Of a DNA stretch of 64,000 bases, positions 23,128 to 34,047 are shown in pieces (position 1 is the stretch's first letter; every line of letters starts with the position of its first letter). The translations under genes were made by a program, and so were the position numbers. Source of the stretch: Periconia sp. R9002 (taxonomy: Eukaryota; Ascomycota; Dothideomycetes; Pleosporales; Periconiaceae); assembly GCA_023627715.1 (NCBI GenBank), contig JAMAHW010000063.1, positions 62,001 to 126,000 of the forward strand, written 5' to 3'. The notes beneath the pieces were generated by a model that saw nothing but the letters and a program-made list of their open reading frames with translations, did no database searches and was not told the origin of the DNA.

Positions 23128-24653
23128 TTATTTATTGTCCTTGTTCAAAGACACCGACCCTTCCTTTATGTTCTTCAATAATCCGCTCATCTTGGTGCCG
23201 ATCTTACCCTCAGGGCGATTATTCTCAGGCTGAACTCCAGGCATCTGCGGACGGGTCGAGGCTGACCCCTGCGACTGCTGTGCGGATAGGCGCTGGTGGT
23301 GTGAAAGGCGACCTGTCTCGACCTCTGAATAACCGGCTTCAATAGCAGCTTGGTTCTTTGCGTGTACGGGATGATCTGGTGGTGCGAAACGCTTATCAAC
23401 TGAGCTGTTTAAAGTACCTCGCAAGGCTTCACCAGCACCCTGTGGAATGTTAAATCACTACAAAGTCCAGGACTAGAACATAATCGTATACTCACATGAA
23501 TGCCTGCATACGCCGTCTTTAGATTAGCCAATGTAGATCCCCTCTGCTGTTGGCTCTGTGACGGCTGTACTGGTGAGATGGGGGATGGCCCACCATATCC
23601 CACTTCATGGTGCGCCTGATGTTGTTGCACGTGCGCCCCGGGTTGATTCTGTAAAGGAGCATTTTGTTGCATTGTCTGTAGGGGTACCTGACGGGGTACT
23701 CCGCTGGGAGGTGCCCGCGCAGGGTAAGAAAAATTATGTCGTGATGGACTTGTTGGGCTAACCGCCGCCCCCGCCATAGGGTTTGGAGGCTCTATACCTG
23801 GAGACACCGCACTCAACTCTACTCTGTTCCTGATACCACTTCTCTCTGGAATTGGTGGTGAAGGGGGGTTATCTTGCAAGTTTTGGTGGGTCATGTTGGG
23901 ACCTGGGGTGGTTTGAGGAGGAACAGGAGGTGGTGGGTCTGGTCCGGAGGTTGCTGTGACGCTTGGCTGTGGTGAGTTATTCATTGGGGTAGGGTTTGGC
24001 TGCTCAACGGTTGTCGTGCCGCCTGGTCCGGTCGTCGTAGTTGTGGTTGTGGTGGTGGTGGTGGTTGTCGTAACAATGTTCCCTGTCCTTGCGTCCTGAT
24101 GCGTTTGTACGTTCTCTCGGCTCTGACTTTGTGGGGTATGTGGGAGAGGCTCAGGCCTCGTGGGCGTAGAGAGATTCGGAGCGGGGGTTGGAGGAGTAAT
24201 ATTGGTAGCAGGTATTTGAGGGGGGTTCGGTGGCTGACCGGTTTGTGGTGTAGTCTCGTGAAAATGTGGAATGTTCTGCTGTCGCAACTGGTCGGCTTGC
24301 GAGTTGCGTTCTGAGCTTGAGTAGCTAGGGTTACCACTGTTCGAACTGTCTACGTTCTCACTGCTAAAATAGGCCGAGTCACCAGCGGACACTGAGTCCT
24401 TTCTACGCTTGTCTTTGGAATGAAAGGGATTCGATAGGCGCCATTTCGACTTCTTTTCCTTGTCCTTGTCTGGAGCGGTGGTGTCACTGGAAGGCATGGC
24501 TGTGGCCGACGGGTCAATGACTGGGACAGCTGGCACTGGGGTGGCTTGCGCTGGGGGTTGATGTCCAGGTTGACCTCGTTCGCGACTGGGAGACTTGGAC
24601 GTTGGTCTTCTCTTTGTGAGCTTTCGTCCTGGTCGCACCTGTGGATCTTCCAT
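23128..24653 (-). CDS. Proline/threonine-rich protein with conserved-looking C-terminus, function unknown
   Basis: Two exons: 24653-23496 and 23439-23128; 489 residues from MEDPQVRPGRK. The N-terminus is basic (KLTKRRPTSKSPSRERG) and followed by KKSKWRLSNPFHSKDKRRK, a basic stretch able to act as a nuclear or membrane-charge signal. The middle is low-complexity Pro/Gln/Ser/Thr with a pure Thr run of about 15 residues near 24.05 kb. The C-terminal part is denser and looks constrained: NLKTAYAGIHGAGEALRGT joined exactly across the intron, then NSSVDKRFAPPDHPVHAKNQ, and KIGTKMSGLLKNIKEGSVSL. No catalytic domain, signal peptide or membrane span. I do not recognise the function; the C-terminal motif recalls a family of uncharacterised fungal proteins. 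Confidence 0.78.
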
Positions 24654-25245
24654 TTCGGGATGAGCAAACTGAAAATGGAAATAGGAGAACAAAGTCAACG
24701 GATGTTTTTGAGGTAAGACTAGAGATAGGACTAGAGAGAGGACTAGAGCGAGGGTCCTCCATAAACAGGTCTGCTCCGCATGATGTAATAGTTCACCGTG
24801 TCCCGCCTAAAGCAACCATTTCGGCCTAGCGCATCCTTCTTGTGGCTTCCAACCTGTGGCGTCATCACTGTAAACAATCTATTGGCTCTTCACTGTCAGC
24901 TTCTACACAATCTGGCCCAATTACAGGCGTACTTGAGGGTCCGGAAAAGCAGGGTAAAAGGTGTGACGTCTGTGGAGAGGTACCCGATCCCCGATTCTAG
25001 GATACGCTACGCCGCTTCCAGCAACGCTAGGCCGAACGGCAACGAGCATTATCCTTATTCCCCACAGCGACTGGTAATAAACTTGATATGCTCGTGAATG
25101 TGATATGGCCTTCCAATTGTCTTGATACGCAACGCATTGAATGATATGTAAAACATCCTTACGATTTTGTTGCCCAGTCATACCTCAAACCTATTTTATT
25201 ACATAGAGTAGAATTACAGCAATCCCTACAAAAAACGTACAATGT
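24654..25245. other. Intergenic region, proline-rich gene start to COQ2 3' end
   Basis: 592 bases: promoter of the minus-strand proline-rich gene and 3' flank of COQ2. No further feature seen. Confidence 0.45.
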
Positions 25246-26508
25246 TCATGTACGTTCAAAAGGCTCATTCTCTTCATCGTACCAGCCCAATAGATGAGCG
25301 AGGTATTCGCCGGTGAGACCAAGCGCAATTGCCCCTCCAGTATACCACGCACCATTCTTGAACCACCACCAGCAATTTTTGACTTCTTTCAAATTGACTC
25401 TCCATATCATAGTGGCTAGTGTAAGTGCTGCACCTCCGCATGAGCCAGCAAAGAACACCGGTCCCAATCCTGCAGCTACACCAGTACCTGCAAGAAGTCC
25501 AACTTGTACGATGGCGAGGCCACTCAACACGGCCTTAGTTTCTTTGTCATGTCTGAGCGCAATACTCTTGATGCCGGCCTTTGCATCATCTTTGATATCC
25601 ATATGCGCATAAATCATGTCGTATAATACTGTCCATGCAACATTGCTCGAGTAAAGAAGCGCAGCTGCTGTCAATGCAGCCTGGTTGGTAAGAAGATCGA
25701 TTCCGAGAGCTGGGAATCCCATCATCGCGCCCCACGAGAAAGTAAGACCAAGAACGAATTGTGGATAGTGGGTGACTCGCTTGGCCAAAGGATATGTAGC
25801 AACAAGGAGAAGAGACGGTGTAGCGTACCAAAAACATTCAAAGGGAAGAGACAGTAAAACCGCAAGACCGGTTAGAAGCTGCCCGCCAGTGAATATGATG
25901 GCAGCTTGTGGGCTGATGGCTTTCCTTGCAATGGGACGTAAACGCGTGCGTGCGACGTGGGGGTCGAGATTACGATCCCAAAGATCATTGATAGTACATC
26001 CAGCACCTCGCATGACTAGAGCACCGGTAAAGAACAGAGCCGTTGTTCCCACAACAGAGACCGGTGTGGCTATGGGATTTGACATTGTAGCGGCAAGAAG
26101 AGTACTGAAGAGACAAGGGAAAAACAGATAGTAAGTTCCAGTAGGTTTGTCTAGTCTGATGAGCTCCGCATAAGGTACCACCGGCTTGGGGAGGTATGAT
26201 AGGAGACCGGTCGTAGGCGGTTTGTACTCAGGAAGATCGGCTTGGATTGTAGTAGGGCTGGAGGATGCCACGCGAGTCACAAGTGAGAATGACGATCTAT
26301 CGCTGGGTCCTTTTGAGTGTTGTATTACATCCCTAGGTGTTCTCGCGCTGATCATTGCATTCGTGCTCGGAGATGCGACGGACGCTCTATTCCTTTTCCA
26401 AGATGGACTTGTGAGTCTAGTATGTTTCCAATGCATTTTTGAAAATGACTGCGCTGGTCGAATGCTCAGGCATGACTGCGGAAAACGCATCATTCGTTGT
26501 GATGACAT
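25246..26508 (-). CDS. COQ2: Mitochondrial 4-hydroxybenzoate polyprenyltransferase
   Basis: Single exon, 420 residues. The first ~80 residues are Arg/Ser-rich without acidic clusters (MSSQRMMRFPQSCLSIRP), as expected for a mitochondrial presequence. The UbiA core follows: LIRLDKPTGTYYLF, the first Asp motif NDLWDRNLDPHVARTRLRP (residues 174-191), and the second Asp-rich motif YDMIYAHMDIKDDAKAGIKS (296-315). Several hydrophobic helices lie between. The two motifs bind Mg-diphosphate and the polyprenyl donor. COQ2 joins 4-hydroxybenzoate to the polyprenyl tail in the inner mitochondrial membrane, the committed step of ubiquinone synthesis. Length fits fungal COQ2. It shares a 541-base divergent promoter with the JmjC gene. 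Confidence 0.95.
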   Translation of the reverse strand: MSSQRMMRFPQSCLSIRPAQSFSKMHWKHTRLTSPSWKRNRASVASPSTNAMISARTPRDVIQHSKGPSDRSSFSLVTRVASSSPTTIQADLPEYKPPTTGLLSYLPKPVVPYAELIRLDKPTGTYYLFFPCLFSTLLAATMSNPIATPVSVVGTTALFFTGALVMRGAGCTINDLWDRNLDPHVARTRLRPIARKAISPQAAIIFTGGQLLTGLAVLLSLPFECFWYATPSLLLVATYPLAKRVTHYPQFVLGLTFSWGAMMGFPALGIDLLTNQAALTAAALLYSSNVAWTVLYDMIYAHMDIKDDAKAGIKSIALRHDKETKAVLSGLAIVQVGLLAGTGVAAGLGPVFFAGSCGGAALTLATMIWRVNLKEVKNCWWWFKNGAWYTGGAIALGLTGEYLAHLLGWYDEENEPFERT

Positions 26509-27049
26509 TGGATTGGTATCTGGGGTATAACGAAAGGTACCTGAAAGTTGAGAAAAGGAAATGGGTTAATTTTCGAGAGTGTGTTCGGCTATTCTCTGAC
26601 CGCCATCTACGGAAATGAGAGATCTGGAATGATCCCCTTCAATCAATTGAAGAAGTAAACGAAAGCAGTTGGCTACTAGTATGTAGTGAACAGAAGATGA
26701 TTATTGAGTACTAGTCCTAGTGAGGTGAGAAACGCGTTAATGCTTATATAAGACGATGCGGTATCACGTGGACGTAAATCCTCCCGTGGCACCCAGCCAC
26801 TCCATCTTCAAACTACTGCGCTCCACGCGCCGCACGATCAAGTGAACGAGGCCTTACTGGCGGCTCCTTTACCGGAGGCATTGGAGCTTTAATAGCTTCA
26901 CTGGCTCATTCAACTCATCCCGATCTGACCGACATCTTTTGCGGGACTGATCAAACGGCTACCGCCACCTACAGACTCGCGCTCGCGTTTACGCCCGCCC
27001 AACACCTTATTGCCTCAACATCGTCGCATGCTGTCAAACGTGTACAGCT
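26509..27049. promoter_or_regulatory. Divergent promoter, COQ2 / JmjC gene
   Basis: 541 bases between opposite start codons. A palindromic E-box CACGTG is at 26765-26770, and a TATA-like CTTATATAAG sits just to its left at 26743-26752. Binding by Cbf1/bHLH-type factors is an inference from the motif. Confidence 0.5.
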
Positions 27050-27102
27050 ATGCCTGCCGCCCGGCCGAGGGCTTCCTTCGAGCCCATACCGCCGGACTTT
27101 GA
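27028..27102 (+). promoter_or_regulatory. Overlapping upstream ORF at the JmjC start
   Basis: An ATG at 27028 opens a 24-residue frame that ends with TGA at 27100-27102, passing through the JmjC start codon (27050) in another frame. If transcribed it would reduce initiation at the main ATG unless bypassed. Confidence 0.4.
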
Positions 27103-30100
27103 TGTTCGTACATTTGTCGAGACGACGGACAACTTCCGATATGCCGATCGAATTTCATACGAGATGATAGCGAACAATGGCTTAGAGCAGTTTGAAAAGC
27201 TCGTGCTCCTGCACGTCATTATTGGAGGGAAGCCCTTGGTCATTGACGGGTTTGAAGAAGTTCTTGATCCTTGGACTTTTACGCCGTCGTGGCTTCGCGA
27301 CAACCATGGGGAGAAAGGTAGGCACTCTGAAGTCATGTCTTAATCATGCGCGACTAACATACTTTTTAGTCGAGAACGCTCGCAACCTCACTACCAAAGA
27401 AAATATCCCTCTCACCATCAAACATTACATACGACACATGAACAAACTGACTGAGCAATTCTTCGACGACCCGGAGAGATACCGCGACAAATCGCGCCAG
27501 CGCATATACCTCAAGGACATCGACTGCCCGCCAGTCTGGCAGGATAAGCTGAGGGAACACATTCCCCAATCTCTCTTCTACCTCAATGAAAGTACTGGCG
27601 AGATCGGCGGACCTGGTGCTCGTGACGAGCCAGGCTTCCGTAAAGGCCGAGGCATCGGACGCGCTGGAGATCTCATGAGCTCACTACCTGCAGAGATGCG
27701 GGCGGAGAACCTTATGTGCTATGTTGGCCACGAAGGCACCTATACTCCTGCGCATCGAGAGATGTGTGCCTCTCTGGGTCAAAACATTATGGTAAACGCG
27801 TCTGGTCTTGTTGGCGAGGACGGAAAGCCCGAAAGACCTGGCTCCTCTCTGTGGTTTATGACAGAGACGAAAGATCGACATTTGGTCTCAGAATACTGGC
27901 TATCGGTTCTTGGTCATGATATCGAGGTCGAAAATCATTTTGCGCAGTTAATCGCATGGAAAAAAGCGCCCTTCAAAACCTACGTTGTCGAGCAGCGGCC
28001 TGGTGATTTCATTCTCATCCCCCCATTGGCTCCACACCAGGTCTGGAATAGAGGTACGCGGACTATGAAGGTTGCCTGGAACCGGACTACTGTCGAGACA
28101 CTTGAGCATGCTCTCACCGAGGCATTACCTAATTCTCGCATCGTCTGCCGTGACGAGCAGTACAAGAACAAAGCCATCGTTTACTATACACTTCTAAAGT
28201 ACTCTGAGTTGATCAAGTCCGCACGCGCCCAGGTTCAATTGGGTGGAGAGGAAGCGGAAGCCATCCAGACCTCCGTCAAAGTCCGCCAGGTGCAACGCGA
28301 CTTCAAACGCCTATTCGATCTGTATAAGAGTATCTTGTTGTCTGAAATGTTTGCGCCCGAATCCCGAGAACATGTAGAGTTCATGCCGTACGATAGCAAT
28401 GTCACATGTTCATATTGTCGATGTAACATCTTCAACAGATTCCTCACATGCAAATCCTGCAAGAACATGTTCAGCTCTGAGATTGAAGAACCTTATGACA
28501 TTTGTATGGATTGCTACTGTATGGGTCGCAGCTGCGGGTGTCAATCTGGCTATACTTGGGTTGAGCAATTCAAATGGAAAGATCTGACGCATCGGTACAA
28601 TGAGTGGCGAGCTCAAATCCTCGATATTGATGGCCAGATGACTGACAAGAGTCCCCTTCCCTTGGCCGAGGAACGACGGTATTTGGGCAAGAAAACACTA
28701 GCTCACATATGTCAAGAACAGTTGAAAATCCGACCATTTGTGGACGTCAACAAACCAAAGAATCCGGACGAGAACGAGGAGGAGGAAGAAGAAGAAGAGG
28801 TAGAAGTCAACGAATACGGAATGATCAAGAAATCTTCCAAGAAGAAGTCTAAGCAATGGCTTAAAAACAACAAATCTTGTCACTTCTGTCTGCACAGACA
28901 CCCGAAATGGAAGATGGCTTTTTGCGGCAACTGCGATCTAGCGTATTGTTACGGTACACTGTTTCGAGCTCATGACACCATGCCACTCACAATCATGGAG
29001 AGTTGGAACTGGACTTGTCCACATTGTAGAAGAGTTTGCAATACAGGTGCTTGCCGACGCGACCCTCGCCAGCACCCTTATGAACCGAAAGGGACGCTAT
29101 TGGGCCATGATACGAGAAAAGTCGCAGATCCGCGGTCTGTAGAGTGCCTTGTGGATTTCAGTATTTCCAATCTCAATTTCATGCGAGAGGAAGATTTTGC
29201 AATGCAACAACGACGAGAGGAAGCTGAGAGAGCAAAATTGGCAGATCCATCTCTGGACGACCGTTACATGGATGAAGAACAGTATCCTACTCAGCAGAGC
29301 ATTGCATATTCACCCACAAACGAGACCACATTCAATGACTCCAACGCCTACGTTAACCCTGAGAACATCATACACAATGGCCACGAGGACGACGATGAGA
29401 TACCCCGTCTTGGCAAACGGCGTTTGGATGAGGATGAGGACGATAACGCCAACGGCAGGCGGAAAAAGAAAAAGCAGAGAAACAAGAAGACAAAGGATGA
29501 TGCAGCCACGCCTATTCAAGCCAAGAGCACATCCGGCAAGCAATACCAGAAAGAGGTGCAACGGCGGTTACTCGAAGACGCCAAACGTGAAGATCGATTC
29601 ATTCTTGTGGCCGCTCGAATGAAAGGAAAGTCGAAAATTGTAAAGCTTTCTTTAGAGCCTGATCTTCTTGAAGCACTACAGCAAAGACCCGCCCCACAAC
29701 GCAAAGAACCTGCGCGCCAGCGTGAATCCAGTGAAGAACCTGCAGGGGAAATAGGTTCCATCCTGCAGTCCGACGTTCTCCCTGTAGGTCGACCTACAGC
29801 CCAGAAGCCTGAGCCAGAGAAAGGCCCTAAGAGGTTCCGGTACAGAGTGGAACCGGATGAAAGCTATACTACGAGGAGGCGTAATCCTGATAATGGTGGG
29901 CCTGCTCCTGCAAAAGCCGGGAGAGGCGTCAGGAGATCCCGCTTCGAAGAGATTATTGTTGATTCAGATGAAGAGAGCCAGGATGACATGTATCACTACA
30001 CTGGTCAATCTGGTGGTGGCCGTGCTTCTAATTGGCTAGCTCGCAAGAATGAGGGCGAGGAAGATTTGCCTACCGAATTGCCTTCGAATTTTAGAGATGG

Positions 30101-30881
30101 AGACGTCAACCCCAATCGTGAACGGATTCGGGAACGCCAGAGAGAGCGTAGGAAGACCATGCCTGTGAAAGCTCAGATCCGACCATCCGGGCGTGGTGGT
30201 CGTCCGAGAAAAAGCACCGGCGACATTACAGACGCAGACGGGATCCACGAGGAAGATAATGTGCAAGAAATGCTCCTTGCTCAATCTGCTGCTGCTGCTG
30301 CGTTGGAAGTTCAACGAAAGGCCGCAGAAGAGCAAGAAGCCGCAGAACGCGCTGTGGCCGCTGCACTGGAGGCAGAAGAGAACATGCGCGCCAAAATGGG
30401 CATAGCCGAATATTTTGAAGGTTCTGATAACGAGTCCCTGAACGGGTTCATCGATACGCTAGCCGCGGAAGATGAACCACTGGCCTTCGAACGTAATGTC
30501 TCACTCCGAGACCCCACGCCTCCGCCATCGCCACCTAAGGTGTACAATGGACCTCCCAAAACATCCAATTCCATCTTCTCAAAGCCTGGTATGGCTGGAA
30601 AGAAGATAAAAGTGGTGTCTGCTCAATCAAAACGCAAAAATGAAGGATCTGCCACGCCGGCCCCAGCTGTCATCATACCACATACTTCAGGCTTCACGAG
30701 TGTTAATAAACGGGTTGACAAAACTGTCAACCTTAGCGATAGTGAGTCGGATGGTGAGGACCAGATTCCTGCCCGGAGGACTCCATCACGGGGCAGGGGC
30801 AGACCCAGGGGCAAGATGGTGCCTACGAGGGGAAATAGTTCAGGCAAACGGGGTAGGGGTCGACCTAGGAAAACCCTGTAG
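27050..30881 (+). CDS. JmjC-domain chromatin protein with 4CXXC_R1-like zinc fingers and AT-hook-like motifs
   Basis: Two exons: 27050-27317 and 27370-30881; 1259 residues. The N-terminal third is a JmjC domain: ENLMCYVGHEGTYTPAHREM holds the first metal ligands as H-x-E (near residue 217) and ILIPPLAPHQVWN the distal His (near 311). Two cysteine-rich modules follow: CSYCRCNIFNRFLTCKSC to GRSCGC (about 436-480), and CHFCLHRHPKWKMAFCGNC to WTCPHCRRVCNTGACRR (about 593-655), the CxxC series seen in the 4CXXC_R1 zinc finger of CDCA7/R1 proteins. An acidic Glu run sits between them. The tail is long and charged, with GRGGRPRKS near 1010 and GRGRPRG/RGRGRPRK at the end, both AT-hook-like. JmjC enzymes demethylate histone lysines with Fe(II) and 2-oxoglutarate; whether H-x-E is active here is open. 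A role in heterochromatin boundaries, as for Neurospora DMM-1, is a hypothesis. Confidence 0.9.
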
Positions 30882-31265
30882 TTGGTCAACTAACGCCCTT
30901 CTTTCATGATTTACTCGAGAGATGAGGGAATTACTACTGGTACTGGGCTTCACAGACTCGCTGAAACAGTGGAGTCAATAATGAATTGGGATTGGGACGA
31001 TGATGGATCAACGGGGTCCTTGGGAAGAAGGATTATAGTGCTGAGGTTGAATGTTTCGACTTTTGTGTCGTCAAGCAACCCCATGCTTGCCCGTACTCAT
31101 AAACTATAGTAGTTCGAATCAATATTTTGATACATCGTTGTTGCTGTTGCTATTATTGCGGAGTTGTGTTTTTAACGCTTCCTTCCTATTCGCTCTATTT
31201 ACGCCTCGACTTAATTACTTTCCTTCATCACGCATAATCATCATCGATCATACAACTCCCAACCA
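30882..31265. other. Convergent 3' intergenic region, JmjC / AtaL-like
   Basis: 384 bases of 3' flank; no feature recognised. Confidence 0.5.
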
Positions 31266-31924
31266 TCACACTTTGATGCGCCCATCCTTCACCATGTCCC
31301 TAATTGTTTGAATCGTACTATCCACACCACCACGACCCATCTAAGACCACGGAACTCATTAGCCCACAGTTCCTCGTAAAGACAAACACGTGATTGCAAC
31401 ATAGAAAGAATTTGGCAAGCAAATAAAGGGGAAGACTTACAGCTTCAAGCTTCTTCTTTTGCTCATCGTACTCAGGGGTGCCCTCTTTGAGGTTAGGGAA
31501 GCGGAATTCGAAGGTGAAGGTCAGATAGAGTTCTCCGCTGCCATTGGTATCTTCGGAAACGATGTTGCGGATGACAGTGCCGTCGTCATTTTCGAAATCG
31601 TGCTATTTTATTTTGAATTAGTCGGGTTCACTTGCGAGAGCACCTTGTAGTCGTAGCGTAGCAACATACCCAAACATTCCCCCACGTTCTAATCTTCTCG
31701 ACCGTCTCTTTCTTGTGATTTCCAGGCTGGAACGTGACATGCCTCTCGACTACGTCGTCTTTATCCGAAAGGACCTCGCAGGTTGCAATTGGGGGTATGA
31801 ATTCCTGTGGGAAGCGTACTTTGCGATGCAATCCGGCATCAAGTTGTGCGCGGGTGAGTCTTTCTGAGGTGGGAATGGAAGGAGGGTTGAGGGGTGCTGT
31901 GTAGGCTAGCGCTATTAGGGCCAT
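31266..31924 (-). CDS. AtaL-like START/polyketide-cyclase-fold protein (DUF1857)
   Basis: Three exons: 31924-31670, 31602-31441, 31340-31266; 163 residues. The start is the ATG followed by ALIALAYTAP; an in-frame ATG farther upstream would add an implausible leader. The protein shows the DUF1857 pattern: RLTRAQLDAGLHRKVRFPQE, FIPPIATCEVLSD, a central VTFQPG, then HDFENDDGTVIRNIVSED (first residues of exon 2), GELYLTFTFEFRFPN, and the final helix EAMGRGGVDSTIQTIRDMVK. All junctions keep phase 0. This is a small START-like barrel with a hydrophobic pocket; biochemical function is unknown for fungal members. It stands alone between JmjC and argB with no biosynthetic neighbours. Confidence 0.88.
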
Positions 31925-32846
31925 GATTTTAGGGATGGGGGAGGGGAGCTTTGGGGAGAGTAGGGATGGGATGATATGGAAGGGATAGTTTGTGTGTTGG
32001 TTGTAGAAGGTGAGGTGCAAGTGATGTAATGTTATTGCATAGCTACTTGCTAGGTTATATAGTTGCTGTGTAATTTTGTACATGTAGCTCCTTCGATGCC
32101 GTATCCGTCTAGATGAACCCAATTATTCACGTCGCCTGTCGGCCTTTCACAAGTCCCGAAACGCCTAGGTTTCTTACAAATGGTCAACTCGCAGTGATTT
32201 ATCAGTGATTTATCAGATATTTCAAAGACATTTTTCTTCTGCCCAGAAAAAAGACGGTTGGTTTGCTCGGCTGAAGTAGCGCTGTTTTATTGAATGTTTT
32301 TGCCCTGCGCATCTACGCCATTGAGGGGTTCAGTACTTGCTTAGACGCGAAAGTGAGCAATTCCACAAGATGGCATCGGGTCTCTGCCACGTACCGAATG
32401 GAGTTCAACTCGTTACAATGCCATCATGATTTTCACTTCATGTGCGAAATTATCAAAATAATTCCACTCATTCTGAATTCAATACCGGGTCCCCAACACC
32501 TAGCCCGACCTCAACTACATCACGGCGGTTGCAACGCAACACGCATCGCCAAGAACGCCCCACGGATACGAAGTGGGCTGGATGAATGATGATTGCAGGA
32601 CAAAATTTTATCGTGGTCATTAGGTTCATTACATCAGCATGCTGAAGCTGACTGATGGATGCCATAATAGTTTCTTTCCATCCGCCCATGTAAGCTTTCA
32701 CGTCTCTACAGCTTCCATTTTTGATTAGCTGACATACTATGGAAGAAAAGCATTGGCAAAACCGTCATGGAAAGGTCTCCAAATGATTCTCACCCCTCAG
32801 GCTGCGCCTTTGTACATCTAGCGTTTTAGTTCACAATGATCGGATT
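31925..32846. other. Promoter of the AtaL-like gene and 3' flank of argB
   Basis: 922 bases without a supportable gene. It contains a perfect tandem pair of an 11-base unit at 32192-32213. Confidence 0.45.
32192..32213. repeat. 11-base tandem duplication with GATA-type words
   Basis: The unit CAGTGATTTAT occurs twice head to tail, and each junction makes TTATCAG, the complement of a GATAA site. It lies about 270 bases upstream of the AtaL-like start. GATA-factor binding is only suggested by the motif. Confidence 0.5.
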
Positions 32847-34047
32847 TCACGATATCTTGCCCTTGTTTACGACAAATGCTTCCAATGCAGCTGCTTGTTG
32901 TTAGCAGGTATTTCAAAGGTTGAGGATAGTGAAAACTTACAGATAGCAGCCCACAGCCTGTTTTCTCCTTCCCGGAACACGACCGACCGTGGACCGTAAA
33001 AGACCTCGTCACTCACTTCCTCGGGATGGCGTGGCAGACAATGCATGAAAGACCAATTCTCCTTTGCACCTCCTCTCTTTGCTAGCTCTGAAGTAATCTG
33101 GAAGCCCTCAAATGCCTTCAACCTCTTCGCAGTCTCCTCTTCTTGACCCATCGACACCCATGTATCAGTAACGAGAATATCGGCATTCTTGATAGCCTCC
33201 TCAGGTACCGTAGTCTCAAATAACTTTCCGGCTTTTGGAGCGGTGCTGGCAGCTTGGTTGATCACTGCCCGCATGGCTTCGGGTATTTCATACCCTTTGG
33301 GTGTCGCAACAGATATATCCATGCCAAGTTTGGTCGCGCCAATAGCAAGATCATACAGAACATTGTTTGCATCACCAATCCATGCGATCTTGAGCCCTTC
33401 CAGACCTAGTGACGTTGAAGAGCTGGAAAGGTTGACTTCGGCAATAGTGAGCACATCGGCGATGATCTGGAGGGGGTGGTAAAGGTCGGACAGAGCGTTA
33501 ATGACGGGCACAGAGGAATGTTTTGCAAGATCTGCTACGTCGGAATGAGGGCCAACGCGGGCTACTATGGCAGCCGTCATGCTGGAGATGATTACTGCGG
33601 TGTCGTAAAGTGACTCATTGACCTGGGAGCGAATGGTCAGCTTAGCCAATGGGACGGTGAAGCCATTCATACTCCCAATTGAATATCATCCTTGCCCAGA
33701 AACATAGGAGAGCCACCCAAAGCTGCTATTGCGCCTTCCGTGGAAACCCTGGTGCGAGTGCTGCGTTTGCTAAATGTCATGGCTACAGTTTTGCCAGCTA
33801 GAGCACCCCGAAGGGAATGAGGGATCTCGCCAGTGGCCGACTTGATGGCGGTCTTGTGACGGTGCGCATTACGGACGAGGGTGGTGAGCTCAGCTGGTGT
33901 GAGGTCAGCTATCGAGAGCAAATGACGGGGTGCGAACGGCGATGTGGGTGGTGAGGCTGGGGAAGCTGCCAGTGAATAGCAACGAGCTTGTGCTGGAGCT
34001 CGATAGAAGCTTCGTAGAGCTGCAGTAGCTGGACGGAATGCTGGCAT
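32847..34047 (-). CDS. argB: Ornithine carbamoyltransferase, mitochondrial
   Basis: Three exons: 34047-33673, 33622-32941, 32890-32847; 366 residues. The N-terminus (MPAFRPATAALRSFYRAPAQ) is a typical mitochondrial presequence. Diagnostic motifs are complete: STRTR (96-100) for carbamoyl phosphate, DIQLGVNESLYDTA rebuilt across intron 1, HPLQ (174-177), and MHCLPRHPEEVSDEVF with HCLP at 319-322 for ornithine. The last 14 residues (ALEAFVVNKGKIS) come from a 44-base terminal exon that is easy to miss. The enzyme makes citrulline from ornithine and carbamoyl phosphate in arginine synthesis; it is ARG3 in yeast and argB in Aspergillus. It diverges from the Tag1-like gene. A TGACTC half-site lies upstream at 34124-34129, near-consensus for the amino-acid-starvation factor Gcn4/CPC1. 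Confidence 0.97.

Noticed and set aside
31113..31125. TTCGAATC word resembling a tRNA T-loop
   Set aside because: No paired arms around it; it sits in the JmjC 3' flank.
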